Shown here: one piece after another, positions 29,491 to 37,455 of the stretch
Numbering within the stretch: position 1 is the first letter of the stretch
Layout of the letters: every line of letters starts with the position of its first letter
Source: a virus
Strand: one strand, 5' to 3'
Virus record (IMG/VR): IMGVR_UViG_3300023179_000003
Coordinates: 1-49,848 of that record
DNA: 49,848 bases
Notes under the pieces: generated by a model
The model's input: only the letters and a program-made list of their open reading frames with translations
What the model was told of the DNA's origin: nothing
Databases searched by the model: none
Position numbers and translations under genes: made by a program

Positions 29491-30354
29491 TTAAGAGTCT
29501 AGTCGTGGCAACATGGTCCGGCCAAGTTCGCGATTGAGTAGCAGATTGAATAGCGCTCGGACATTACCCAGCGACACAAGTTCCAGTGGAATGTATTCGT
29601 CAGCGTCGAGTGGCTGCCACTTCTCGAAGCGAATGATTTCGTTGGCGACATGTCGAACCTCAGCCAGTCCGCGATCGCTGAGTGAATAAGTACGGAGTTG
29701 AATCTGACTGATGCGGAAGTAAAGATCCTCTCGGAACGTGCCGGCTTTGACCATCGAGAGCAAGTCGCGATTGGTTGCAAAGATAAAGCGGCACTCGATG
29801 CGCACCGGATCAACGGCGCCGACCGGAAGGACTGTCTTGTCTTGGATTACCCGCAGCAACTTAGCTTGCTGACTTAGCGGGAGTTCGCCAATCTCGTCGA
29901 GGAAAGCAAATCCCCTGCCAACATTCCGCAAGAATCCGGGCGCGCCTTTGGACAATGCCCCAGTGAATGCGCCCGGGACGTAGCCAAATAGCTGCGACTC
30001 GAACAGACTATCTGTCAGTCCGGCCATGTTAAGACTGCGGACATTTTTAGCTCCGTCGCCAGAGAATCCAATGATGCCCGCGAGTAGTTCCTTACCGGTG
30101 CCAGAAGGCCCTTCGATCAATACACTAAACTTCTCTAGCATGTATGCGAAGGCAGGAGAGTTAAGCTTGATCGCGAATCGGATAGTCTCGCGAGTGGGCT
30201 CATGTTGTGTTGCGTAGATATACCATGCCCAATCACTTACACGCTTGATGAGGTGCTTGGTGTCGATGAACTCGCGTTCGATTTCGGCTAGCTTATCGGC
30301 TTCGAATTGGGCTTTGAGTGCGGGATGTTCGAGTGGGTTGTTGGAGATTTTCAT
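29491..30354 (-). CDS. Sigma-54 activator AAA+ ATPase, stand-alone (no sensor, no HTH)
   Basis: A 287-residue protein with a complete bacterial-enhancer-binding AAA+ core: Walker A GPSGTGKE (82-89), the sigma-54-contacting loop GAFTGA (128-133) preceded by ESQLFGYVP, Walker B FLDE (151-154), ATNRD (193-197) and FREDLYFRI (207-215, arginine fingers). Residues 1-60 show no receiver, GAF or PAS domain, and the chain ends shortly after the GNVRALFNLLLN segment, so the usual FIS-type HTH is missing. Known enhancer-independent activators lack the HTH too. It would open host RpoN-RNA polymerase complexes at the -24/-12 promoters of this genome. Confidence 0.88.
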   Translation of the reverse strand: MKISNNPLEHPALKAQFEADKLAEIEREFIDTKHLIKRVSDWAWYIYATQHEPTRETIRFAIKLNSPAFAYMLEKFSVLIEGPSGTGKELLAGIIGFSGDGAKNVRSLNMAGLTDSLFESQLFGYVPGAFTGALSKGAPGFLRNVGRGFAFLDEIGELPLSQQAKLLRVIQDKTVLPVGAVDPVRIECRFIFATNRDLLSMVKAGTFREDLYFRISQIQLRTYSLSDRGLAEVRHVANEIIRFEKWQPLDADEYIPLELVSLGNVRALFNLLLNRELGRTMLPRLDS

Positions 30355-30400
30355 GAAGTACGTTTATAGAGTATTGGAATTTTGAATTGTCTATTTGATC

Positions 30401-32551
30401 TTAGCCTTCATCATCTTCATCCTCCTCAGTCTCAATTACTCCCGACGATTCATGTCCCTTCAGATCCTCAGCCGACAGCGCCTGCGCCGCGGCCCGATTC
30501 CGCATAGCTTTCTCAAGCTCACTCGCGAGGTCAACATTACTCGATCCGATCGCGTCGACTGACTTTAGCTTCGACGCCAGCCGCGAGGCCATATGATCGG
30601 CGAGCAGTGTGCGAAGTGGGATATAGATTTCCTGAATAGTGTCTGTGATAGTTGACACTCGAACGCATCGGCCAAGCGCCTGAGCAAACTCCTCGGCCCA
30701 ATAAGTCATGGTGCTCATGACCCAGCGCGGCCGACAGTGAACGTAGCGATGATCCAGCGAGATACCAGTGCCGCCGCTCGACAGGGTATAGACACAGAAC
30801 TCAGTGGCGCCTTCGAGGAACATCTTCACGTTCTCGTGCCGCTCTTCCTGTGTCTGATTGTGCAGCTTCATCTCGCGCAGCTTGATGTTGCGCTCGCGAT
30901 AGTGGTCCTTCGACATCTCTCGGAAGAGACGTTCGCTGGTGTACTTGATTCCCTTCTTGAAGCGGCGAAGTTCGGCCGCGTCTATGCCGAGTTCGTCCGC
31001 GGTCGGCATTGCGAGGCCGGGATTATCCAGCACGAACTTACCGATCAGGCCGCCGATCTCATTGGCGCGTTCGGTCGGGAGCAAGTCTTCCTCCTTGATC
31101 TCGGCCGATCCGCCCCAGATGAGGGATATCTTCTCGCGGGTATAACCCAGTGACTTGAAGTATGGCGACTCCGATAGCTTCATCACGAACTCCTTCAGCG
31201 TCTCAGTGAAGCGAATGGCCAAGACGGGCGCATAGCCTGCCTTGTGATGTTCGATTGCATCAGCGACCCACTGATCTACGCTGGCAAGTTCGGCGGCGCG
31301 GGCCATGACCATGAAGGCAACCATCACCTGACCTTGCGGGTCGATGCTCTTGCCTGTGTTCTCAAGCGACTTGAGATAGTTGTCCATTGCATTGACAACC
31401 ATGCTCCAGTTCGCGGGGTCAGTGATCTCGAATAGCTTGACGCGATTGAGCGCCCGTACTTTCTGCGGATCATTGGGCGGCCGAATGAAGCGGTTGCCGA
31501 TCGCAATACTCCATCGTTCGAGCGCGGCGGCATTAGGCTTATTGAGTGGGATCTTACTGTCGCCATTGAGTGCGCGGCAGAACTCCGTGAACGTCTCGCG
31601 ATTCACAATCCTTCCGTCGTACTCAACCTGCATCGACAGCGTCATGAATAGCGTGTCTTGCAGCGTGACCGCCGGCGTCGCTGATGTGTGAACCCACTTG
31701 ATCTTCGGGAAGGCGAGGAAACTGCGGGCATAGCGATGCCGCTTCGACTTCTCCTTCTTAAGTTCCTGAACCTCGTCGAGGATGATAAGCTTCGGCGCGG
31801 CGGCCTCAGGCAAGTTGAACTTGATGATCTTCGTCGGCTGCCCGAACACTACCTCAGTTGCCTCGCTGAAGAATGCCGCATTCGATCGGGCCATCAGTTC
31901 ATTGTAGCTGATGACTTGCACCGCAAGCCCAACATCCTTAAGGCCTAGCCGCACACAAGTCTCTCTGAACTCAAGCACTACACTGCGCTTAGTCACGATA
32001 AGAATGGGGGCGAATATGCCCATGAAGTTCAGGTACTCGCCGGGCTTATGTTGCTGAAGCCAGAGCGCAAGCCCGGCCGCAATCCAACTCTTGCCCTTGC
32101 CGGTGCCTAGCGGAACAATCGCGCCGCTCAAGTTCTCGTTGAACAGAACATCGAGCAGTGCGGCGATAGCTTTCTTCTGCTGCGGCTTGAACTCAAGTCC
32201 GGTAGGCAACTTGATGTCGATGGTGGAATAGGTTCGCTTCTCTCGCGAGGCTCGCTCTTCGGCGAGTCGAATCTGTTCCTTTCGTGCACGCTCAGGCGCG
32301 GCCGCTACCCACATCGCGGTGATGCTACTGAGCAAGTCGAGATTCAATTGCCGTTCGCGAATGCCCGGCTTGAGTTGAAGTCCAAGCGCTTTCTCGACAG
32401 TGTCCCACGAGAGCTGTCCATATCGACAGGCATCGAGAAGCTTACGCTCAACGGCACGGGCCGAAGTCAGCGCGGATTGCTCAAGTTTCTGGGCAGGATT
32501 AAGTTCTTTGGATGGTGGTTGGAATGCGGGAATAGTGTTGGATAGTTTCAT
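30401..32551 (-). CDS. SF2 helicase (SNF2/DEAD-like)
   Basis: A 716-residue superfamily 2 helicase. Motif I is PLGTGKGKS (147-155), motif II DEVQ (259-262), motif III TSATPA (289-294), motif V SSGGTGIS and motif VI QALGRCVR in the second RecA domain. A charged N-terminal 110 residues and an acidic tail (EEDEDDEG) flank the core. Roles could include origin remodelling, recombination or transcription-complex clearance. The next gene downstream, 46 bases away, is the sigma-54 activator. Confidence 0.82.
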   Translation of the reverse strand: MKLSNTIPAFQPPSKELNPAQKLEQSALTSARAVERKLLDACRYGQLSWDTVEKALGLQLKPGIRERQLNLDLLSSITAMWVAAAPERARKEQIRLAEERASREKRTYSTIDIKLPTGLEFKPQQKKAIAALLDVLFNENLSGAIVPLGTGKGKSWIAAGLALWLQQHKPGEYLNFMGIFAPILIVTKRSVVLEFRETCVRLGLKDVGLAVQVISYNELMARSNAAFFSEATEVVFGQPTKIIKFNLPEAAAPKLIILDEVQELKKEKSKRHRYARSFLAFPKIKWVHTSATPAVTLQDTLFMTLSMQVEYDGRIVNRETFTEFCRALNGDSKIPLNKPNAAALERWSIAIGNRFIRPPNDPQKVRALNRVKLFEITDPANWSMVVNAMDNYLKSLENTGKSIDPQGQVMVAFMVMARAAELASVDQWVADAIEHHKAGYAPVLAIRFTETLKEFVMKLSESPYFKSLGYTREKISLIWGGSAEIKEEDLLPTERANEIGGLIGKFVLDNPGLAMPTADELGIDAAELRRFKKGIKYTSERLFREMSKDHYRERNIKLREMKLHNQTQEERHENVKMFLEGATEFCVYTLSSGGTGISLDHRYVHCRPRWVMSTMTYWAEEFAQALGRCVRVSTITDTIQEIYIPLRTLLADHMASRLASKLKSVDAIGSSNVDLASELEKAMRNRAAAQALSAEDLKGHESSGVIETEEDEDDEG

Positions 32552-32895
32552 TCTTCGGGAGTGGGAGTTTCGATCGGAGTCGCAGGCGCTACGATGTCCA
32601 AGACTTCAAGGACGTTGTTGAATCCGTAGGCTTCGGGCGTGGTGGCTATGGCTGAGACTCGGGCCGACAAGGCTTGAGTCTCAGGCGTATCTTTCTGGAG
32701 GTCTTCGAGATGCTGTTCGAGCTTGCGCTTCTGGTCGAGCAGTGGCTTGAGTTTGTTGTTGATGGCGACAAGCTTAGTCTCGGTGGCGTTGCGGAGTTTG
32801 ACTCGGCGAATGCTAGCGGCATCGCGCTTCGCGGCAAGCTTGTGGAGTTCGGATTCAGTGCTGCGGCGGAGTCTGGACTTCGGCTGTGGATTCAT
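32548..32895 (-). CDS. Coiled-coil protein
   Basis: A 115-residue protein. The chosen start (32895) overlaps the upstream gene by 41 bases; the longer open frame upstream of it is Ser/Arg-rich and reads as an antisense-type artefact. Residues 40-72 (ETKLVAINNKLKPLLDQKRK, then LEQHLEDLQKD) form a clear coiled coil. The stop overlaps the helicase start by ATGA. Confidence 0.6.
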   Translation of the reverse strand: MNPQPKSRLRRSTESELHKLAAKRDAASIRRVKLRNATETKLVAINNKLKPLLDQKRKLEQHLEDLQKDTPETQALSARVSAIATTPEAYGFNNVLEVLDIVAPATPIETPTPEE

Positions 32896-33451
32896 TTGAT
32901 GTGAGTAGGTTACGAGTGTCGATTGACTTGATGATGATGTCGATGGGGAAATAGATTTGTTGTTCGATGAACACACCGAGCAGCATATCGTGTAGATGTT
33001 TGGCGCGCTGGCGATAGTGGTCTTCGCCTTGCGACGTGAGACTCTTTGTGAGGGCAAGAGATTTGTCGGCCGGAAATACTTTCGTGGCCATGATCGCTTG
33101 GTATAGCTGGCTGAACTGGATCTCTTCGGCGCGGCGCGTAAGATGGGCGATGTCGGTGGCGAGGAAGTTCTCGCGCACAAGACGACGGCGCTCGGCGGAA
33201 TGTTCCCACTCGGTGCGATCCCAGATCACACAGTAGTGAAGGTTGTCTTCGTTGATGGTCTGAATGTGGAACAGTTCAGACGTGAGGATTGAAGACAGTG
33301 AGTCGGCAGTGTCGGGCGTGACGACGATTGCGTAGGCAAGATGATTGCCGGCGGTGCGTCGGATGAAGTGTGAATGGGCTGCGTCTAAGGTGCAAGTGCA
33401 GCCGCGAAATAGAAGTTCATGGAGTTGTTTGGGTGATAGTTCAAGAGACAT
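32855..33451 (-). CDS. Hypothetical protein, first gene of the helicase/activator operon
   Basis: A 198-residue mixed alpha/beta protein not recognised by motif. The first gene after the sigma-54-type promoter at 33467-33482: the predicted transcript would start only about five bases before this ATG, so translation would be almost leaderless. Confidence 0.6.
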   Translation of the reverse strand: MSLELSPKQLHELLFRGCTCTLDAAHSHFIRRTAGNHLAYAIVVTPDTADSLSSILTSELFHIQTINEDNLHYCVIWDRTEWEHSAERRRLVRENFLATDIAHLTRRAEEIQFSQLYQAIMATKVFPADKSLALTKSLTSQGEDHYRQRAKHLHDMLLGVFIEQQIYFPIDIIIKSIDTRNLLTSNESTAEVQTPPQH

Positions 33452-33466
33452 AAGGTTGCTGAGGAG

Positions 33467-33482
33467 AGCTTAGCTTGTGCCA
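33467..33482 (-). promoter_or_regulatory. Sigma-54-type promoter of the helicase/activator operon
   Basis: The minus strand reads TGGCACAAGCTAAGCT: perfect TGGCAC, then GC after ten bases. It lies between the terminator of the upstream gene and the ATG at 33451. The operon it heads includes the sigma-54 activator itself, implying positive feedback. Confidence 0.75.
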
Positions 33483-33487
33483 CCCGC

Positions 33488-33529
33488 AAAACAAAAGGAC
33501 CCTGTCAGCGCCGCAGCCAACAGGGTCCT
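33488..33529 (-). terminator. Intrinsic terminator
   Basis: A 10-bp perfect stem (33496-33505 with 33520-33529) encloses a 14-base loop. On the minus strand the stem is followed by TTTTGTTTTG. It ends the transcript of the 33549-34211 gene and is followed within six bases by a new promoter. Confidence 0.88.
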
Positions 33530-33548
33530 CTTGATGGATCAGCTAGTC

Positions 33549-34211
33549 TTACTTCGCCGGCGCCGGCTTCGTGGCAGCCTTCGCCTCGCGCTTGGCCTTC
33601 GCGGCGGCCAACTCCTGCGACTTCGCATGGAGCGACACGACCGCAAGCGCGATGTTCTGCCGCTTCGCGATGGCCGCCTCACGATCAGGCACGCCGAGCT
33701 GCTTCGCGACATCGTCAGTCCACTCGCCATCGAGCGCCATGTACAGCTGACCAAGCTCCGCGCGGAGAGACTGCAACTTGGCATTGACAGACTTCTCAGT
33801 CTCGCGATCGGGCGCGACGCCGTAGACAAAGCTGCCCATATAGTCGAGCAGCTGGCCCTTCTTCAGGTACGCCTCAGTCGCATCCTCGGCAACGTCGGCA
33901 AGATACGCCTTGACTTCGTCGTCGAGCAGCGTGCTGTTCACGACCGTCTCAGTCTCCTTGCCATCGGGGCCAACAGACTTGACGCGATGCTCGGTCGGCA
34001 CGATAGCCTTGGCTTCGGCCAGTGCAATCGCAAAGGCCAGCGAAGCGACCTTCAAGACGGGCGTCTTGAACTCGACGGTGCGCTCGGCGGACCTAGCGGT
34101 CTTGCGGACGTGACGTGTGGCCACGTCGAGCCGCGGCTGACCGTCCTCCAACTCGGCGAAGACTCGGCCGGCGAAGGTTTCGATGTTATTCTGCTTGTTG
34201 TACTCGCTCAT
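33549..34211 (-). CDS. Monocistronic hypothetical protein, probably abundant
   Basis: A 220-residue mainly helical protein with a Lys/Ala/Pro-rich tail (AAAKAKREAKAATKPAPAK) and several acidic/basic patches. It has its own sigma-54-type promoter (34359-34374), a 137-base leader and its own terminator, an isolated unit in an otherwise tightly overlapped arm. That suggests strong regulated expression, for example of a DNA-binding or virion-associated protein. No domain is recognised. Confidence 0.65.
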   Translation of the reverse strand: MSEYNKQNNIETFAGRVFAELEDGQPRLDVATRHVRKTARSAERTVEFKTPVLKVASLAFAIALAEAKAIVPTEHRVKSVGPDGKETETVVNSTLLDDEVKAYLADVAEDATEAYLKKGQLLDYMGSFVYGVAPDRETEKSVNAKLQSLRAELGQLYMALDGEWTDDVAKQLGVPDREAAIAKRQNIALAVVSLHAKSQELAAAKAKREAKAATKPAPAK

Positions 34212-34348
34212 GTTGCTTGTGACTTTTATCTAACTCCTGAACTTTAGGTTGTCTCAGTTGCTTGAGGGCTGCTGAGTTTCGTGGCGTTCAGTTGTGGCCA
34301 CTGAAAATTGGTGGTACACTATCGTAGTACCCAACGTTATTCGCGACA
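34212..34348 (-). promoter_or_regulatory. Long 5' leader with hairpin potential
   Basis: This 137-base segment between the predicted sigma-54 start and the ATG at 34211 has no gene. It contains GGTAC/GTACC arms with an inner CTA/TAG pair (34312-34331 region) and CTCAG/CTGAG arms around 34240-34275. It could stabilise the message or regulate translation. Confidence 0.45.
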
Positions 34349-34358
34349 CTAGCCTCTA

Positions 34359-34374
34359 AGCTACGGCTGTGCCA
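34359..34374 (-). promoter_or_regulatory. Sigma-54-type promoter of the 33549-34211 gene
   Basis: The minus strand reads TGGCACAGCCGTAGCT with GG-N10-GC spacing and a perfect -24 box. It sits three bases after the stop of the upstream gene and predicts a start near 34348. Confidence 0.75.
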
Positions 34375-34376
34375 AC

Positions 34377-34766
34377 TTATTCAACAACTCCGCACGGATT
34401 CCACGTCTTGCCGCCGTCGGTGGAATGAGCATACAGAAGCATGAGTACATCGAACTTATGATGCTCCCTATTATTTGTGAACCAGAATCCAGTGTCATTA
34501 ATCTCTGCGATTGTTGCCCATCCAATCTGTTTTTGACAAATGTTTCGATAGATTGCACCGACTGGAACCTCCTCCGCCGTCCACGGCCTCAGCTTCGGCT
34601 CGGGTTTGACGCGCCACATAAGACGCGTGTCATAAAAGCCTGGTCGATGTGGTAGTGTCCAATCAAACCATCCATATTCGTATAGATCCGTATGTTGGAC
34701 ATCTTTTCCATCTTCCCATGCTTCACCGATATGGCGATTGGCTTTTGCGTATTCACGTTGAGTCAT
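34377..34766 (-). CDS. Hypothetical phage protein
   Basis: A 129-residue protein rich in Trp. The start at 34766 is preferred because it lies four bases after the preceding stop and has the leader ACCAACTAACATT. RPWTAEEVPVGAIYRN is a pattern seen in many uncharacterised phage accessory proteins. Function is unknown. Confidence 0.6.
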   Translation of the reverse strand: MTQREYAKANRHIGEAWEDGKDVQHTDLYEYGWFDWTLPHRPGFYDTRLMWRVKPEPKLRPWTAEEVPVGAIYRNICQKQIGWATIAEINDTGFWFTNNREHHKFDVLMLLYAHSTDGGKTWNPCGVVE

Positions 34767-34770
34767 AATG

Positions 34771-34935
34771 TTAGTTGGTATTAATTGTTTCGAACAGTCC
34801 CTTAAATTCAATCTTAAAATTCAACTTTACCTTCGGCTTCTTCTCGCCATAAGGTATGCCCATCGCATGATACATAGCTGCATTGTGACGATTGCCGAAT
34901 AGCTCCCGAAATTCTGCGCGTGATTTGCGATTCAT
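34771..34935 (-). CDS. 54-residue basic hypothetical protein
   Basis: This frame encodes MNRKSRAEFRELFGNRHNAA and continues to a Lys/Phe-rich C-terminus. The start at 34935 lies four bases after the previous stop with leader AACGCATAACATT. A longer frame open to 35241 runs antisense-like through the neighbouring gene and is not used. It may bind nucleic acid. Confidence 0.5.
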   Translation of the reverse strand: MNRKSRAEFRELFGNRHNAAMYHAMGIPYGEKKPKVKLNFKIEFKGLFETINTN

Positions 34936-34939
34936 AATG

Positions 34940-35281
34940 TTATGCGTTAGCTGTCGGCGGCGTAGCCGCTGCGTAGCTGTGCGGTCTGTTGATTTCTGCG
35001 GCCGCGAAAACATTAGCCCTGATCTCGCGGATTTGTTTGGCCGCTGTGGAAAGATTGCGGGCAGTAACACTGTCCGGATATCCTTCGATATGAACAAGTT
35101 CAAACTCAGGATGTTTTGAATCCATGACACCCTTAAGTTTGTGGATATCAGAAGCTTCATAGATATGAAGCTCACGTGCAGCATCGAGGTAGAATACTGC
35201 ATAGCTGCGCGGCTTAGCCATGGCGGTTGCGGATTTGGCAAGCACGTTATTAACGTATGCCAGTTCTTTGGACTTAATCAT
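34940..35281 (-). CDS. Hypothetical protein
   Basis: A 113-residue protein from the ATG at 35281 (leader GACAACATACAA); upstream in-frame ATGs extend to 35347 but add an unconvincing N-terminus. The middle (SYAVFYLDAARELHIYEASD) is beta-like and the C-terminus helical and Ala-rich. No domain is recognised. Confidence 0.5.
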   Translation of the reverse strand: MIKSKELAYVNNVLAKSATAMAKPRSYAVFYLDAARELHIYEASDIHKLKGVMDSKHPEFELVHIEGYPDSVTARNLSTAAKQIREIRANVFAAAEINRPHSYAAATPPTANA

Positions 35282-35385
35282 TTGTATGTTGTCGGTCAGA
35301 GTTAATTCTCCTACTGGACAATGACGTGTTAACATTAGGCGTGCCAAGCCGATGAAGCTACGCTGGCGCTACGCGCCTGAACGGA

Positions 35386-35820
35386 TTACGGAATCAACGG
35401 TTCATAAGCCGCAAGCTTTTCCCAATGTGCAATGACATCTGGATGTGCATCGTTTTTGTTCTTCAACAACTTCGTCGCCTCAGTCTTAAGCCATGTCCTG
35501 CCTCCGTCGAGGAACTCCACCACTCTTGCCGGAATATCATACTGCGGATACAGCGCATCGTTCAGTTTGAGAATCATGAACGGCCCTTCGATACGCCGGG
35601 TGCGGCGAATGATGTCTAGATAGGCACAGCTTGCTTGGAATCCCGTCACGCCCTTGACGTTGGCGATGTAGTTGTAGGTAGCCACAGCGGCAAGTGACAT
35701 TGCATAGACTGCTGTGCCATAGTCATGCTCCTGTTCGCGCAGGTCTTCGATATATTTTGTCAACTCCTCAATCTTGTTGAAGGTTGGGACAGTGTGCTCT
35801 CGCATTTCTTGTTCGTTCAT
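35386..35820 (-). CDS. Hypothetical helical protein
   Basis: A 144-residue protein. The start at 35820 is favoured by the AACACAAACACT leader directly before the ATG; an in-frame ATG at 35853 forms TAATG with the upstream stop and is the alternative. Helices predominate (IEELTKYIEDLREQEHD). No family is recognised. About 100 bases between this gene and the next (35282-35385) hold only a weak sigma-54-like sequence. Confidence 0.55.
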   Translation of the reverse strand: MNEQEMREHTVPTFNKIEELTKYIEDLREQEHDYGTAVYAMSLAAVATYNYIANVKGVTGFQASCAYLDIIRRTRRIEGPFMILKLNDALYPQYDIPARVVEFLDGGRTWLKTEATKLLKNKNDAHPDVIAHWEKLAAYEPLIP

Positions 35821-35852
35821 AGTGTTTGTGTTAGTTTCTGTTAGTGGTTTCA

Positions 35853-36119
35853 TTAAGCGTCTTTGATTATTACTGATGTCGTCCCGCGCTGCATCGCTGC
35901 ACCATTCGTGCCTTTCGCCGAGCGATGCGTGACTTTCATGTGGTTTTTGTACACTGCCGGATGAAGAGGCTTGACATTGCCGCCTGTCTTGTGGCCGTAT
36001 TCAACGGTGCCTTTGTACATCCATTGAGGCTGACACTTTAGACAGCGGTCGATGCCCAGAGCTTTACGCTCGGAGGGCATCGGGCGCAGGCAGCGAAGAC
36101 AGATAGGATTTAGGGCCAT
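35853..36119 (-). CDS. Zinc-ribbon-containing small protein
   Basis: An 88-residue basic protein with CLRC (7-10) and CLKC (26-29), a four-Cys zinc ribbon, then a Lys/His/Thr-rich tail. A good Shine-Dalgarno (GGGAGGAAA) precedes this start. It probably binds nucleic acid or an enzyme of the host. Confidence 0.6.
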   Translation of the reverse strand: MALNPICLRCLRPMPSERKALGIDRCLKCQPQWMYKGTVEYGHKTGGNVKPLHPAVYKNHMKVTHRSAKGTNGAAMQRGTTSVIIKDA

Positions 36120-36121
36120 GT

Positions 36122-36409
36122 TTAATTTCCTCCCAATTCCTGTCCGATTTCTGCGGCGGTTAGCATACAGAAATGACCAAGAGGCTCATCGACATTATAC
36201 ATAAACAGTACGTAGTACTCTGGCCACACGCATGCACGTTCGACTAGCATAAAGCGGCACTTATCCGACGGAAGCGGACGAGCCACAATCTTCCAATCAA
36301 TTCCCTCACGCGGCTGTTCGCTGAGGAATTGATGAAGATACTTACTTCCTTGAATAGGGAAGCGATCATTCCACGGCGAGTAGCAGTCAAAGATAAAGTT
36401 GCAGTTCAT
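36122..36409 (-). CDS. Hypothetical protein
   Basis: A 95-residue protein starting at 36409, 13 bases after the upstream stop. It contains several Cys and aromatic residues (MNCNFIFDCYSPW, ACVWPEYYVLFMYNV). The longer frame to 36481 overlaps the upstream gene and is not used. No domain is recognised. Confidence 0.5.
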   Translation of the reverse strand: MNCNFIFDCYSPWNDRFPIQGSKYLHQFLSEQPREGIDWKIVARPLPSDKCRFMLVERACVWPEYYVLFMYNVDEPLGHFCMLTAAEIGQELGGN

Positions 36410-36422
36410 ACGACAATTACTT

Positions 36423-36914
36423 TCAGTCCATAATCTTGGCATCGTGTGCTTCACGCCGTGCTTCATCACGTTCACGTTCAAGGCGTTCTATTTCGCTTCG
36501 AAGCAACTTGAGTGCGTCCTCTTGTTTGCAGAAATCGCCGATAGCTATTGTCTGAAATATCGCATCCGTCTCCGGTGTTGGTTGGGTGGTCACTCCACCC
36601 TCCATGCGACGGCGGGCGAGACTTTCTGGAAAATCTTTATGTGGTCTGTGCAGCACAAAATCAGCGGTGTTATTTCCGCCCTCCTTGTAAGCTTCCTCCA
36701 GCCACGCGGCCGGGACGAGTCGGTGCCAGTAAATAGGCTGCTCTAGTTTTCCCACAGCGATAGAAACTCCATTTGCTGTTGCCTTCATTTCTCCGTCAAT
36801 GATGGCAAGTGCATACGGCTTAGGATCACGCCCAAGTACCTTGCACAAATACCAACCCGACTTAGTAGGCAACTCGTCCGTGAAGACGAGGCCTTCATTT
36901 GTGATGGTTTTCAT
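36423..36914 (-). CDS. Hypothetical accessory protein
   Basis: A 163-residue protein. The start at 36914 overlaps the stop of the 32-residue membrane peptide gene (ATGA). The N-terminal half resembles small phage proteins with GWYLCKVLGRDPKP; the C-terminal half has TPETDA and a charged helix (LLRSEIERLERERDEARREA). Function is unknown. Confidence 0.55.
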   Translation of the reverse strand: MKTITNEGLVFTDELPTKSGWYLCKVLGRDPKPYALAIIDGEMKATANGVSIAVGKLEQPIYWHRLVPAAWLEEAYKEGGNNTADFVLHRPHKDFPESLARRRMEGGVTTQPTPETDAIFQTIAIGDFCKQEDALKLLRSEIERLERERDEARREAHDAKIMD

Positions 36915-37009
36915 TTCTTCCTTTCCGCCCAAGCCATAGCGATAAACGCAGTGGCCATGCAAATAACGACCATACAGAATTGAATTGTCTCAGCAGTTTC
37001 TTTATTCAT
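36911..37009 (-). CDS. 32-residue membrane peptide
   Basis: The frame encodes MNKETAETIQFCMVVICMAT and then AFIAMAWAERKK: a single hydrophobic helix followed by a basic end. AAAGGA lies five bases before the ATG, and the stop overlaps the next start by ATGA. Both features argue that this tiny gene is translated. Confidence 0.55.
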   Translation of the reverse strand: MNKETAETIQFCMVVICMATAFIAMAWAERKK

Positions 37010-37083
37010 TTCATTCCTTTCGTAACCGTCCAAGACAACCCACCCGCAGATGGGTTGAATGAATGGTCAGTAGTCGTCGACGC

Positions 37084-37236
37084 TTAGTCACGCGTGACGT
37101 ACTTATCGCCACTTTTGTTGAACGGATCGTGCCGATACATCAGCAGCTTGCCGTACGTGTACGTATGGGCATTGAGCCGCTGCGTGCGACGGCGGACGTT
37201 GGCGAGTTCTTCGGGCGGGAGCTGACGGAGCTTCAT
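37084..37236 (-). CDS. 50-residue basic protein
   Basis: The frame encodes MKLRQLPPEELANVRRRTQR and continues with Tyr/His-rich basic sequence. The leader TTAACACAAACATCCT precedes the ATG, matching other small genes of this arm. The gene is followed by 74 bases that contain a 7-bp hairpin (37036-37057). Confidence 0.55.
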   Translation of the reverse strand: MKLRQLPPEELANVRRRTQRLNAHTYTYGKLLMYRHDPFNKSGDKYVTRD

Positions 37237-37302
37237 AGGATGTTTGTGTTAACTACGTGAATGTCTCACGCTCAGGCGACGTGATTGACACCTGCGCTAA
37301 AG

Positions 37303-37324
37303 ACACTCTTGGTTAGAAGAGTGT
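37303..37324. terminator. Hairpin, possible terminator
   Basis: ACACTCTT-GGTTAG-AAGAGTGT is an 8-bp perfect stem with a six-base loop, located between the genes ending at 37336 and starting at 37236. The following T-run is weak (CTTT on the minus strand), so partial termination or mRNA processing is as likely. Confidence 0.4.
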
Positions 37325-37335
37325 TATGAAAGTTG

Positions 37336-37437
37336 CTATTCGAGGATAGCAGAGACGATCAAATAGCCAATGGCCCACATCAAAGTGAGTCCGGTGGCGA
37401 TTTGAATGCCCAATACAACGCGTTCTTTCCAGTTCAT
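37336..37437 (-). CDS. 33-residue membrane peptide
   Basis: The frame encodes MNWKERVVLGIQIATGLTLM and ends WAIGYLIVSAILE: a short charged start followed by one long hydrophobic segment. It starts 18 bases after the stop of the Ala-rich protein gene with a CTTAACTAC leader. It resembles the small membrane peptide at 36911 in size and design but not in sequence. Confidence 0.5.
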   Translation of the reverse strand: MNWKERVVLGIQIATGLTLMWAIGYLIVSAILE

Positions 37438-37455
37438 GTAGTTAAGAATAGATGC

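Noticed and set aside
35331-35346. Sigma-54-like TGGCACGCCTAATGTT (minus strand)
   Set aside because: The -24 box is perfect, but GT replaces the invariant GC at -12.
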